DNA of 64,000 nucleotides. Origin: Scolanthus callimorphus (Eukaryota; Cnidaria; Anthozoa; Actiniaria; Edwardsiidae). Under the pieces are notes generated by a model. It had not been told where the DNA came from, searched no databases, and was given only the letters and a program-made list of their open reading frames with translations. Position 1 is the stretch's first letter. Each line of letters opens with the position of its first letter. The stretch is taken from contig CM066913.1 in assembly GCA_033964015.1 (NCBI GenBank), forward strand, positions 19,119,854 through 19,183,853. The letters run 5' to 3'. The translations under genes and the position numbers were made by a program. This document shows, in pieces, positions 27,201 to 42,200 of the stretch.

Positions 27201-30200
27201 TTTAGGGTCAGAGAAAAGCCCGAGAGATTTTCCATGATTTGGCCACGCGAAATAATAATGATAACTTGATTGACATTTTTTTAAAAGCAGAGCGTTCAAC
27301 AGCCATGTAAAATATATAAAAAATAAAATAGCAATAACAATAATAATAAATTTGAGAGATAGTCAGGGCGTACGAGTCAAGGCAGCAGCTCGAGCGCATT
27401 TTCGATCTTCCACATCCCCGCCGTTGCAAGCCCTACACAGCCTTTCCTCTCTTGGCGTGAGGCTTCTCGTACCACCCTGATTCAACTCTCAGTTTGCGCG
27501 CACTGATTCTGAATTTTGTTAGAGCGGCTCTTTTGCCCTACTCTTGATCTCCGTCAAATATCTTGATATCTCCGTCAGATATCTCCGTCTGATATCTCAG
27601 ATATCTCCGTCAGATATCTCCAAAAATTCGCTGGTATTTCTCTCTGACAACTGAAACCCATGGCAACTGAAACCCATTGCAACTGAAACCCAAAGGCTTG
27701 CTATGCAGGCTACGTTTTTAATACCAACACAACACTTTATTCGGTTTATCCTTTATCGTGTAGTTTTTGAAACATCCAACTGGCCCTGGTTTCCTCATAC
27801 TCTCTGTAGCTGGCAGTTTTGTGAATATATATATTTTTTGCTCGTGAAATAAGCTTTGTTTCATTCATTATGCACATGACGGACGTGTGGCTTTCTTAGC
27901 TTGCCTTACAGCCATCAAAGTTTACACTATCAAAGTTTACACAGCAAATGATTGATATGATCATATTTATTTTAAATCTAGAGGGTACAATAAAATATTA
28001 ATAGTGCGTCCATACTAGTCTAAACACCTCGAAGTCGGTTAAAAAAAACTCGCTTTGCCACCCACTTCTCAGTGTTTGGAAATCCTGATAAAAAACTCTG
28101 TCTCGTGTTTGATATATTACATGATACATGTTTACTAGCCTGTCAGAAAGCGCAAAGGGGAGGATGGCGCCGAGCTTGTTACGAAGGCTAGTGTGAACGC
28201 ACTATGACTGATCGATTGGTTGATTAAAAGTCAGCCAATCTGGTGGCAAGGTTACCTGCAAAGGCGGCACTGCCGCTCATCGTGTTCATCACAACATGGC
28301 ACGTGATCATCAATTTCTTGCGAGTCGTGATGGCAGTGATAATGGCCATCAGGCCCATAACTAACGACCTAAATTAAAGCCCATGTCAATATGGTCATCT
28401 TGTACCAACTTTATTGACTTCCAGCTGGCCAACATGATCTCGAACGCGAACGATAATCACTAAATCTTATCGCTTCCAAATAGACGATTATCATCAATCC
28501 TCTGACATGGTTATTTAACATGCGCAAGAGTCTCAGTGGCTGTAAGTTGCAGTATAGTAGCTGTTAAAGGCACAGTGGGCGGGGTCCTGGACTGCGTTTA
28601 TTTATTTTTGGGGAGGGGGAGGGGGGGGGGGGTTGTACTGTTTTAGACATATTCTCTCGGATAAACATGTATTCCCAAAGGATGTTTATTTATTAACACT
28701 GCATCGTTCCATTTGTTGCGTGGGTAAATCTGTTGATGACTAAAAAGCCCGCAACTGGGGAACAAACGCGAATCGTTCAGAGACAATGAGTGGGACTACG
28801 AGAATTGAGTTACTTTACTGTTCTTTATCCACTCTGGCTAAATCATTACAATCACAGTTTTTATATTATTTTCCATTAAGGGAATGAAACACAATAATCT
28901 TAAAAGTTATCTGTCCGACTTGACAGAAAGTTCCTTTTCCTAAAACTTTATTTCCTAAAACTTTATTTCCTAAAACTTTATTTCCTAACACTTTATTTCC
29001 TAAAACTTTATTTCCTAAACTTAATAATTGAGAATTGCCGAAGAGGAACCGACCTGTCCAAGTAAATGGGACACAAAGACTCCTCTAGATAATTATGTCG
29101 AGAAAGTGGGAAATACATACCCTAACCGGACAAACCTAAATTGTACTTTAATGAGACATAGTGCAGAGCACGCGCACTGTTCCCAAGATAGTAATCAATA
29201 CTTTCATTTAATACTATTTTCCGAAAGCAGAAAACACTTAAGGGCGTCTCAAGTCGGACAGGTCCCAAAGAGAGTAAGAGATTGCATTTCCTTCCAAAGA
29301 ATGATTACAGTCATTATCTTCACTTATTTCCTATACATGTAACTAGATTCCTCTTTCTCTTGAATCATGGACAGTTCGTCTTCTAATCACTATTTAACTA
29401 AGCGTATTACATTTATTTCATTTTTACGAGTTTATTTCACGAAATCAACAACTTATAATATTTTTCTTAAACGTGGGCTTTACTAGTTCGTTCCGTGTTA
29501 TATATGTTTCTCCGTGTTTTTATAGTGCCACACATTTATAGTTGTCAATTTGGAGGCGATTGAGATTTAGTGGATATCATGAATTTGAGCTCGAGATCAT
29601 GTTGTCTAGGTAGCTTTATGAACGTTTCGTTGTCCGTCGGTGTTCCCTAGCTGATAACCTCAACAATAACGTTGCACCCTTTGTTGCATCCCTTTTTCAT
29701 GGAGTCAATTTTCTCCATTTTGCCGAGAGGCCAAAACTGAACACTCGAGGAATAAGTGAGTGACATTGGGATCCACTCATTAAAACGAAACAATTGCTTA
29801 CATCCCAGATAAATAACGTCTAAAATTAAAAGCAGTCCCTATATGGGTTTGCATTGCTTACAGCGTTATCTTGTTTGGAAGAATCATTTTACCTCTATAT
29901 ATTTTTACCCAGGGAATATGTTTTTGTATTGGTTTGTAGAAGGAAGGGAACAATGTCCATTAGCTCAAATAAAAATAAGAAGTCAGTATAATTGTGGTAC
30001 CTGCATTCGCTCGCTCCCTTCTATTAAGGAAACTGGAAGTTGGATTAAAGCAGCCACCCTGAAGAACATAATCAACAAACATTGTCTGCATTGTTGAGCG
30101 CGTCATGTTGAAACGGAATTCGACCTGCAGTGCAGATCGACATATCTCATTCAAATCAGCCATTGGGGAGCAGTTTAAACTTTACGTCGTCATAATTGTA

Positions 30201-33200
30201 ATCTTTTTTATGTTTTTGCAGTTTAGCTAGTTTAAGTAGATGAGGAGAAATAAAGTAGTTACCTCTTTTGGGAGAGTTATTTAATGAAACGATACCAGAA
30301 AGCCATGTATGTTAGAGCAAATGCACGAACTAAGCGCGATCGGCACGCGAAGATTTTACGAGCGCGCGACAATTTATTGATTTGGAGCACATGGAAAGTT
30401 GTACGAACATGAAGTAAAGTAAAGTTGTTGTGTCTCAGAGATCTTGATAATTTCTTGAGTAATTGGGCCAAGCAACAGACTAAATTTATATCGTCCTTCG
30501 AGAGGGATAAAGAACGGGAATTACAGAGTTGGAGTCAAGTTTAGTAGCTTGGAAATTATATAAAGTCGTGTAGACTTAGAGACGCAAAATCGTGAGGCAC
30601 AACACGCGCACATGGGCGCACGGATTTAAACTCGGATTTACACTTATTTCTTGGATTATACCGGACTTGTTTGGAGGAATTGGATCAATATTTGGAAAGT
30701 TCTTAATACAAGGCTTATTTACATACCGGAGTGCAATTATGGCGGAGGAGCTGCAGAGAAAACAGCGAATGAGGAGAGCTCAACGGATGTCAGCATAAAA
30801 GGAACTAAACAATATGGAGGACAACTCGTGGTGCAAGGAGCTCCCGGGGGGGGGGGGGGGGGTACCCCTATATTGGACTATACGGGGATGCTCGGCCCGA
30901 AAGGGGTAGGGTTTTCAGGCTGGAGGTATAAGAAAGGGGTAGGGTTTTCCGGCTGGGTATAAAAAAGGCGTAGGGTTTTCAAACTGGACTGGGTATAAAA
31001 ACAGTAGGAAAAATTGTAATTTTGGTATAAAAAAGGGTCTGTATTTCACCGGTTTTTCAACCGCAACGCGCGAGCAAAACCGTTTATTTTTTAACAGGCT
31101 TTAACAGGCTTGGTATAAGAAAGGGGTACCTTTTTCGGCTTTGGTATAAGAAAGGGGTACCTTTTTTGCTCTGAAATTGGTATAAAGAAGGGTAAGGGGT
31201 CCAGAATCTGGGCCGAGCATCCCCCCCTGACAAATATGGAATTGCGACTGAAAAAAACGGAGTCTGGAGGAGAAATTACACGCCGTGGAAAAACTAGATA
31301 TTATAATGTTGGTGGAAGAAGGAGATATCGAAGAAGAAATAGAAGCGGCGAATTCATTCAAGGATATGATCAACGAAGCTATTATGAAATTGGAGGAGTT
31401 GATGATCGAGAAACAACAGCCGGTAAGATCTCCCCAAACCCCCGGTGAAATTGGAGTTAAGAAGGTGAAATCTCCCATCGATGATAGTGTCAAACTGCCC
31501 AAAATAGACATAAGAAAATTCAATGGAAACATTTTGGAATGGCAGACCTTCTGGGATAGATTTAACGTCGCCGTGGAAGGAAAGAAGTCCCTCTCTTCCG
31601 TTATCAAATTCACGTATCTAAAAAGTTATCTGGAAGGGGAAGCACTTAGAGCTGTAGAAGGTTTAAGTTTAACCGAAGATAATTATGAAAAGGCTCTCAC
31701 ATACATTGAAGGAGAGATTTGGCAACAAGCAGTTGATTATAAATAAACATATGGAAACCCTTTTGAACTTGGACACTGTGAAATCGAATTATGATACAAA
31801 GGGATTGAGAAATCTTTATGACATAGTTAGCACCCAAATAAGGGGCCTTGATACCCTAGGAGTGGAAGCGGATAATTATGGAGCCCTTTTTTCCCCTGTT
31901 TTGATGGGCAAGTTGCCACAAGAAATATGCTTGATAATTAGTAGAGAAGTCAAAAACAGCATTTGGGACATAAATGCAATTATGGAGGTATTTAAAGAGT
32001 GAATTAGAAGCAAGGGAAAGAACCCGTAAGCTTGAAGACAAGAACCCTCCAGCCCCAAGGAGAAATAACTTTAGACAAAATACCCCATCAGCGTCTGTTC
32101 TCTTTACAGGAAATTCAAAACCCCACTGTGTGTACTGCAACCAATCACATAATTCCAGTAACTGTAGAATTGTAACTGATGTAACTGCACGCAAGAAAGT
32201 ACTGAGAAATACTGGAAGATGCTTTATTTGTTTAAGACCAAATCATAACAGTCTGAATTGTCAGTCGAGGTTAAACTGTCCGAAGTGTAGTGGGTTGCAT
32301 CATGTGAGTTTATGCATGAAAAATGTGTGTACTGCAACCAATCACCTAAATCAGTAACTGTAGAATTGTAACTGATGTAACTGCACGCAAGAAAGTACTG
32401 AGAAATACTGGAAGATGCTTTATTTGTTTAAGACCAAATCATAACAGTCTGAATTGTCAGTCGAGGTTAAACTGTCCGAAGTGTAGTGGGTTGCATCATG
32501 TGAGTTTATGCATGAAAAATGACCATCAGGGTGTTGGTAAACAGTCGGGACAACAGCAAAGGAAAACTGGACAGAGAGAGTCAGGCAATCAGGGCAGGGA
32601 ATCCCAAGGGACACAAACTACTGAAAGGGAGAATATGGGTACTCAGACAACTATGAATGTCAACAGTTCAAGTCCTGTACTCTTACAAACAGCCAAGACT
32701 ATGGCATATAATCCTAGAAACCCAGAACAATCCATGAATGTCAGAGTTATTTTGGATTCAGGGAGCCAAAGATCATATGTTTTGAATAGGGTTAAGAATG
32801 CTCTTAATTTGCCTGTTAAACACAGGGAACCCATGTTAATACAAGCCTTTGGCTCAGCTAGTAAGGAACCCGTAGACTGTGAAGCAGTGGAACTCAATTT
32901 AAATATCCAGGATGGGGGAACGTAAACATAGTAGCATACTCTTACCATTCATTTGTGCACCGAGTAGCAACCAATGTGTTTTGAATGCTCAAAGGAGATT
33001 TCCACATCTGTCAGGACTTGAGCTGGCAGAGAACATTGATGATAAACAAGACGCAGCGATTGATATATTAATTGGCTCTGATAATTATTGGGACATTGTC
33101 ACGGGAGCAGTGAAGCGGGAGGAGGACGGGCCCATTGCTATCCATACTAACCTGGGTTGGGTACTTTCAGGCTCCACAGAGGAGGAACATTATCAAGAAG

Positions 33201-36200
33201 TGTCATCCTTCAACTTAGTGACACAGACACATGCATTGAAGTGTTCGACAACGCTTGTACCCCCCTTGAATGTTGACAATGACTTTGATCTGAGAATGTT
33301 TTGGGATTTAGAGTCTTTAGGTATTACCAACCATGAGAATACTGTATTGGAAGAGCTGACAGATACCATCTCTTTTATTGGTGGACAATATGAGGTATCC
33401 CTACCTTGGAAGGAACCCAGACAAATGTTACCGGACAACTATGAGACCAGCTGCAGACGACTTGAGAGTTTACTTAAGCACCTTCGACAAGAACCAGACA
33501 TTAAGCGAGAGTATGATGCAGTTATCCAGGACCAACTAAAAAGGGGGTTGGTCGAAGAAGTCGTGGACCCAAGTGTAGGAGAGGTGGGTAAGGTACATTA
33601 TTTGCCCCACCATCCCATAATCAGACGCGACGCGAAACAAGTAAATTAAGGGTCGTATACGTCATGCAAGGCAACTGGGCCTTCACTTAACGAATGTTTA
33701 CATACAGGTCCTGCTATGACTCAGCACGTTTTGACATTATCATGAGATTTAGAGTGCACAAGGTTGCATTGGCTGGTGACATTGAAAGAGCGTTTTTGCA
33801 AATATCAGTTAAAGAGGAAGATCGTGATGTGTTAAGATTTCTGTGGGTGAAAGATATCGAGCAGGCCGAACCTGAACTAATTGTACTGAGATTTACTCGA
33901 GTAGTGTTTGGCGTGACATCAAGCCCCTTTCTTCTCAATGCTACAATTGACCACCACTTACAGAAATATATGGACAGTGACACTGAATTTGTGAAGTTGA
34001 TGCAGCGATCTATCTATGTAGATGATGTCAGCACCGGGGCTGACACAGCTGAAGAGGCTTACAGGCTGTATCTAAAGGCAAAGCTTAGATTAGGAGAGGG
34101 AGGATTTAATCTCACAAAGTTTGTTACTAACTCTGAAGATTTGAAGTTACAGATTACGAGAAATGAAACAAGACTTCAGGGTATTTCCAGCGCTGATGTT
34201 TCTGAAAATGAGAAACAGGAAGATGAAACTGACCCTGCAGTCATGGAAGAACAGGAGAGCTATGCCAAGAGCACACTAGGAGAACCAAGAGGTGAGTCTG
34301 GAAGCATTCATAAGATTCTTGGTGTCCAATGGGACTGTGAGGATGACAAACTAGTCCATGACATGTCTGTGATTGCAAATTTAGCTGCTCAGATTACGAT
34401 TACTAAACGGAACATTGCAAGTATCGCAGCGAAGTTTTATGACCCTATTGGCTACTTGTCACCTGTGACAGTTCAGTTTAAGTTACTATTATAAGAAGTG
34501 TGCAAACTTAAGACTGATTGGGATGAAGAAATTGGTGAGGACTTAAGAGCTCAGTGGAACAAATTAGTTGAAAGTATGAGATCTGTTGAAGTGATTTATC
34601 TAGACCGCTACTATTTTAAAGGAATTGAAGGAGATGTTTTGTCGTGTGACCTTCATGGATTCTGTGATGCGTCAACTAAGGCTTATGCAGCAGTGGTTTA
34701 CCTTCACGTGAAGACCACTAGTGGTACGTATATTAGATTCATGGGATCTAAGACTAGAGTAGCCCCATTGGAGGAACAGACATTACCTCGTCTGGAACTG
34801 TTATCTGCACTTATTCTCGCGCGGCTAGTTAAGTCCATTAAGGGAGCACTTGAGGATGATTTGAATATAAGTAACATTGTTTGCTGGACTGACTCTACAG
34901 TGGCTTTACATTGGATCTGCGGTACCGATAAGGTGTGGAAGCAGTGGGTGGGTGGAGAACAGAGTAAGGGAAATACGGTCACTTCATTCATGTGTATGGA
35001 AACACTGCCCTGGTCAAGATAATCCTGCGGACATCCCATCTCGTGGCATGAGTGCATCAGAGTTAGCTACGTGTGACAAATGGCAAAGAGGACCAGAGTG
35101 GCTGACACGGTTCAAGGAAACTGATGAGCAGGAGACCGGAGAGAATTTGGAGCTTCCAGGAGTGTCTGAAAGAAATGAGAAAGAATGAACGCAAGAAACT
35201 CCCACAAACATCCTTGTTAATCAGTGCTGAGACAGCACAGGTGAGTGACATAATCAACCGTGAACATTACAGTAGCCTTTCTCGTTTACTCAGAGTTACG
35301 TCACATGTCCTTAGATTCATTAAATTACTCAAGGCCAAGATTAAGAAAGTAAAAAACAGTGATGGAGACATTGTTATTGATACGAATGAAGCTGAACAGT
35401 ACTGGGTTAAGGACGTCCAGAGTACGATGGTCAAGAACACTAAATTTGAGGACTGGGAGAAGGAGTTTGGACTTTTCAAGGATGATCAGAGAGTAGTCAG
35501 GTGCGGAGGGAGGTTGACTAATGCAGATATCCCATACACTACTAAGCACCCTATTATATTAGATGCAAATCATCATTTCACTCAGCTTCTCATCAAGGAC
35601 TGTCACGAAAGAGTGATGCATAATGGAGTCAAGGATACTCTTACAGAACTGAGAGGGAAATCTGGGTAGTCAAGGGTAGAGATACAGTTAGGAAACTGAT
35701 TCGGAACTGTGCAATTTGTCGAAGATTTGAGGGCAAGCCTTATCAAGGACCGAACCCGCCGCCCTTACCGGACTTTAGAGAAAAGGAAGGAACACCGTTC
35801 GCGTTTACGGGTATTGATTACGCTGGTCCCGTATATGTCAAGAGTAAAGGACAGGACTCAGAAAAGGTATGGATATGCCTTTATACATGCTGTGTTGCCA
35901 GAGTGGTTCATTTGGACTTGGTGCCAGATTTGACACCAGAATCTTTCATACGATGTTTTCGACGATTTGCAGGGAGGCGTGGTTTACCGCTTAAATTAGT
36001 TACGGATAATGCATCGACATTTACTAAAGCTTCTAAGATAGTTAAGCGTCTACTGAAGAGCCCCAAGGTACAGAAGTACTTGATGGATCACAGTGTCAGT
36101 TGAACCTTCAATCTACCAAGGGCCCCCTGGTGGGGTGGTATATTTGAAAGGTTAGTGAGGTCGACCAAGCGTTGTCTCAAGAAGACGTTAGGAAAGGCTA

Positions 36201-39200
36201 GTTTGACGCGGGACGAACTGTCAACAGTCATAGTAGAAGTGGAAACAGTACTTAACTCAAGGCCGTTATCGTATGTGACAGTAGATGATGTCGAGGAACC
36301 TTTAACTCCTCTCATCTGTTGGCTGGCAGAAGACTTCTGAATCTTCCTAATGCAATAACAAGTGATGATATTGATGCCGATACAACGGTCGTACAGATGG
36401 ATTTGACGAGGAGAATGCAATATATCAGCAGAGTAATGAATCATTTCTGGCGAAGATGGAGAGATGAATATCTACTGTAACTTAGAGACTCTCATCGTCG
36501 TGCGGGTCTTAAGGGAACCTCACCCAAGGAAATTGCTGAAGGTGACGTTGTAGTCATACATGATGATGATAAGGCAAGAAGATTTTGGAGACTCGGCAGA
36601 GTTGAGCAATTGACCACCGGAGTGGATAACAAGATACGGGGAGCAGTCGCAAGATCAAGACTAAATACAGAAAGCCGACGACAATTAGTCGTCCTGTACA
36701 GAGATTAATCCCACTTGAAATTAGTGATCGAGATGAAATAGCTGATGGACCAGACGCAGAACAGGATGAACGTCAAGAAGATGATCAGGAACCAGAACCA
36801 GAGGAACAAGGAGTACGGAGGAATCCGAGGCGCCGAGCCGCAGTAGAGGGCAACAGGCGAAGAAGAGCTTGGATCAGTGCTCTTGAACACTCAAATATTT
36901 CTGAGAACTTGATGTTGTACATAATTCGGAATTACGTTTACATTGTTATAGTATTGTAACTTGCTATTGAGTAAGAACTTGTAGGCCGAGTAGCCACAGA
37001 GACTTTTGATCAGAATGGATTGACCACTGATCAACGGGGGGAGGATGTTAGAGCAAATGCACGAACTAAGCGCGATCGGCACGCGAAGATTTTACGAGCG
37101 CGCGACAATTTATTGATTTGGAGCACATGGAAAGTTGTACGAACATGAAGGAAAGTAAAGTTGTTGTGTCTCAGAGATCTTGATAATTTCTGGAGTAATA
37201 TTGGGGCAAAGCGACAGACTAAATTTATAATGTACTATCGTTCGAATAATGTTCAACGACGTTGAAAGCTCGCGTCAAATAAGTTCCGCATCCGTTCAAC
37301 GTGCACAAGACAGAGCGGAAATGACCAAAAATGAAATGTCTAACTTCGCCATATTTAAATATATAAGCTCAAGATTCCGTATACAAAGAGTTTCTATGAC
37401 CAAAAGCATAATTCCAAATTTTCAAGAAATTTGAAGAATATGAATTTTAGATATGATTGAACAAAGTTTGCAGAATTCCTGATCAAAGTACCAATTCTCC
37501 CATAAAATGGCACAGAAACCAAAGTTTAAAGCCTAATATCTCAAAGACGGATCCATTAGAAAAAAGTCATTTTTGATATTTTGTTTCTAATAAGACAAGG
37601 AGTCTGTATACAAAAAATCAAGCTTTTCTGAGTTAACCTGACCTTATTATTTGAAATTTAGTGATCTAAACAGGTCATTTCCGCTCTGTCCGTGCACAAC
37701 GCAAGTATGGCCGGATTACGGCGCTGTAAATAAATAAATGTTTGCAACCGACTCCCTAAACTTGTAGCTCGTAAGCTGAATTGCGCTGGGTTCCAACGGC
37801 GCCACTGGCAGCCAAGCGGTCATAAGCACAGACACTGAGGGTGATCACTGCCAGAGGGTTTACGTCCTCAGTGCCGTTCTTTAGCGTCCCCCCTGAAACT
37901 TGGTAGGGTAGAAAGGTGATAACAGCCGTTGTGATCCAGGTCGGGACGGAGGAAATTTTATTTCCGTTCGAGACTGGTTCATATTGTAGGCTCAACTTAG
38001 TTATACTGACCGCTTAAAAAAACATTAAAGTAAAAAAACATTAAAATAACACATTTACTTTTATTTACTGGAAAGGTGAGCTCCCTGTGCCGAAATTCAG
38101 CCTTCAGGTAGCGAAGGCTTGAATTCGGTTAGCCTGCGTAGCAAGCGTTCCCGTGTGTTTTTAGGGAAAAGAAATCCAGAGAAACGCAGGCTAGAATTCG
38201 GTCAGTATCGCGACGTTTTCCCTTACCTTTGATTCAAGCCTGGTATTTGCTTGTGATCGATCCACGTCTGACGGCTGTGTCTACTCCTGACCCGAGGAAG
38301 ACCTTTGGCGATCTCATGAAGATATCTCATGATTCGATCAGTGGTCACGTGTAAGAATTCCTCGAAATCCATTAAACCTGAAAAAGGTTTGACGGTAGGC
38401 ACAAATCACTTTCAGTATTGAAGAATGCTCTATTTCATTTAATACACTCAAGAGGTCGTTGGAACACCTTAGTCCTCCTTGTCCTCACATTGAAGGGAGG
38501 GCAGAAGAGCGTGTTCTCTCGACAATATGTTCCAACATAGAAAATTTTGCATTTGATTGCACAATGGAGGGCTTGTCTACATGACGCGGCGGACTAACCT
38601 GACCGCACGCGTCGGAGAGTAGTTTTTAGTTCGAGAAACTCGAATTTGCTTTCGCCATCATCGCGTGGCCGGCCACACGAAAGCAAACTCGGGTTTCTCG
38701 AACTAAAAAAACTATCCAACGACTGCGAGGAGGGTAGAGACGGACCAACAAAGGAATCAGCCCGTGCCCTGCTATAAACCGAGTCTATTTGCAATTTGTT
38801 ACAACATGCATACCATCATTGTTCTTGTCTATGTCGAGTTCTTGAAACCTGTCGATAGGAACAGTGTTACGTCGGTGTGATTTTCATAGTATATTTCTTG
38901 CATTTGTCAATTGAATATGGATTTAATGAAGTTCGATGACATCAAGATACTTACATCATAATGATGTCATCTTCCGAGAAATACAGGTCACTTAGGTCTA
39001 TAAGGTTATGCATAACCTGAGAAAAAATCATTTTGAACAATTTTGAAAAACTTTTTCATTAATTAGTCATAATTTGATGTCCCTCTAAAGAAAGTTATAA
39101 CTCACACTCATGTTCATTGGCTTCTTTTCTCTGTTTCTGAGCCCACACGTTTTACTTATATTAATAATGACCGTTTATTAACTCCATTGTAGAATAACTC

Positions 39201-42200
39201 TAAATTATTATATGGCAACGATAGTACGCGCGCTCTGATTGGCTAACGAGCGGGCGTAACTCTCCGTAATGCCCACGGGCATTATGGAAATTCTTAATGC
39301 CCGCTCGCAGTTCACGACTGACAAAAAATCATTTCCTTGAAATAACATAAATTCAAAAAGAAGATTTTCAGTGCAATTCACAACAAGGAATACATGAAAC
39401 AGTATAACACAAATCTAACTTGTGACAAGAGGAAAATAAAGGCCTGAATATCAGAAATGACCTGTTTACAAAAGCAAACAAAGCCAAAAAGTTACTCTAA
39501 GAAATTGGAGTCTATCCGGAGAAATTGAGAACTTAAGGGAGTCAAAATAGCAGCAACAAAAGATAAAAGCTACATGTAAAGTCAAAATTTAATGGGAATT
39601 CAAGAAACTTGCGAACTAAAAATAATAACAGAAAGCGAGTTCAAACTTTGTGCTTACCGATACTGATAGTGAAGTCGTTGATTTCTTTCGCTCTCTCCAT
39701 CTCCTCGAGTTAAAATTTCATTCTTACTTGACGTTTGCTTTTGCACAAAAGCCGGCTAAAATAACCATTGCAATTTTCTGGAGGATAGCTTGTGAAGTAT
39801 CTTCTTCAGGTTTAACTCTTCTTCCGTATTTATTAAAGACTGTTTCCTAGTGCAAAAGGAGCAATGTTTTCCCCAATGGTGCTAAAAAAAAGTTGAGCTG
39901 ACGTCGAAGACTTGCTTCCCGGTTGCTTGCCGTTTGAAACTTCTGTAACTCCCTCAAAAGTTTCTCATAAATGACTAAACAACATTATAAAATATCTGTA
40001 AAAGAAAGGATTCCGAAGTATTTGACATCCATAAGAGATTGATTACATTAGATCAAGTCTGGCGTGGTTTGTTCTATCAGTTTGACTCAGTCAGAGAATG
40101 AAAAACTCTGAATGAACTCGAGCGCGACGCGGGCGCGTGTCTGAGTTATTTCGGCGGGAAAATGAACGAGGCGACTTCCGGTTCGTAAAACGTTTGTAGA
40201 AAAAGTGCCATATAATAAACAACTTACTAACCTCGACCGTTCGGGCATTACGTGAAATATCAAACCTCGGTTTTGGCGTATCAACCTCGCTATCGCTCGG
40301 TCGATACGCCAAAACCTCAGTTTGATATTTCACGTAATGCCCTCACTCTCGGTTAGTAAGTAGTTATTAACAAGAAAAAATTACCGTAATAAATGACAGA
40401 ATAGAATGCCAAAACAAGACAGGATTCTTGTTTAAACTTTAAAAAAAAAAGTTCTTTGAGGTTTTTATATGTTGTGCCCCCCCCCCCCCCCCCAGAAGAA
40501 GCCTATACGATAGATTCTATACGATAGATCACAGCGCTGCTACAACTCGACTGTAAATAAGCAACGAGCTGCGCAGTCCGTTTACTTACCTCAGTCGTAC
40601 TAATAACCCCGTCCCCGTTGTAATCCCACTCCATGTACGTCTCCTTGCTTGTGTCTTCAATCGTGAGTTCGTTAGTGCCGTCCTTGACGTCACTCGCCTC
40701 CATGCCCTGATGTATACTCTGATCTATGATCATTTGACACTCTTCATCTGTCAGGAATTCTGGGATTTCTGCAAATAGAGCAGCCGGTCGGCCAATGCCT
40801 GACTTCGCTTATTGCACTTGGTCGAGTTCCGCACGGGATAGCCGTTAGACTTGCCACAAGTCGATCTTTCAAAGGCCCGCTTACACTTGCAATTTTTGTC
40901 GCGCGAGATGCGGCGATTTTTCTCGCACGTACGCGTCAACTCTAAATCACTAATGTATACTAGGTGCAACTCGGCGCGATCTGCCGCGATTTTTGTTGCG
41001 TGATGTCGCGGAGATTTCAAACATGCTCGAAACTCTTTGCAACTTATGCGATTTGAAGAGAAGAGACAAGGGATGTCGCACCGGATTTGCATCTCGTTTG
41101 CACAGGAGAGTTGGAATTGCAATTCGCGCGAGAAAAATCGCCGCGACAAATTCAAGAAAAATCAAGAAATCTGTAACCCGCCTTAAGGATACTAAACAAA
41201 AACCCAACCAAGCACGAAAACTTTTTTCAAAGGACTTTGAGAAAGTCTAGCTAGCCGTGGGCTATCTAGCGTATATACCAAGCCAAAAATAGATGGTGAA
41301 CAGGTCGAGAGTCTTGCAAGTTTTATTCATAACCTCACCGTTTTCTTGCTACCTTCGCCGAATTCGACCGATCCTGTCTTCGCATAACTAATCACAAAAA
41401 CAATGGCAGAATAGTCCAGTTTCGAATTCTCTAATCTACCGCTGAATAGCCATCAAAGGCGCATAAATACAGTTTTCTCAAAGGACTTTGAGAAAGTCTA
41501 GCTAGCCGTGGGCTATCTAGCGTATATACCAAGCCAAAAATAGATGGTGAACAGGTCGAGGAGTCTTGCAAGTTTTATTCATAACCTTACCGTTTTCTTG
41601 CTACCTTCGCCGAATTCGACCGATCCTGTCTTCGCATAATTAATCACCAAACAATGGGCAGAATAGTCCAGTTTCGAATTCTCTAATCTACCGCTGAATA
41701 GCCATCAAAGGCGCATAAATAAAGTGGGAGCCTCGATTTGAACCCGAAAGTTGCGAATGCGAACGAGTCCAAAACGTTTTGTCTATTGTCTTCATTCAAG
41801 CTTCATCAGTTTCTCGTTGGTATTCACAACTTTTTCTACTTCAAACTGAGGCTCCCACTGTATTTATGCGCCGTCGATGCATATTCAGCGGTAGAGTAGA
41901 GAATTCGAAACTGGACTATTCAAAATGTTCGAGCAACAAATTCGAAACTCGAAGATTGTAATCTGTTTGCTGAAGAAAATAGGCTCAGTCGTGTGAAAAA
42001 AGTCATACGTCGACTGATACGACTATATGGAAACCAGCCTTTACCCTTCGCCACTGCCTTGCACACGGCGATAGCTCCATGTACGCTCTGTGTACCTATG
42101 TTTTTAATCAGTCCTCTCTCATAGTGGCTGATAGCATTTTTAAACCGCACCAGGGGGTTCGAGGGACTTACCTTAAGGCACCGTCCACACTACGCCGGCA

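Larger units (their letters stand above)
30310..37229 (+). mobile_element. Degenerate BEL/Pao LTR retrotransposon in gene B intron 6
   Basis: LTRs of 181 and 184 nt (30310-30490 and 37046-37229) are flanked by a 5-bp target duplication, ATGTA (30305-30309 and 37230-37234). A purine tract (ggggggagga) abuts the 3' LTR. The order gag, zinc knuckles, aspartic protease, reverse transcriptase (YVDD at 34015-34026), RNase H, H2C2 and integrase core is the BEL/Pao order. Every domain is interrupted by stops or frame changes, gag carries a nested insertion, and the zinc-knuckle block is duplicated, so it cannot be active. The LTRs differ at several positions, so it is not recent. It is antisense to gene B. 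Confidence 0.92.
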
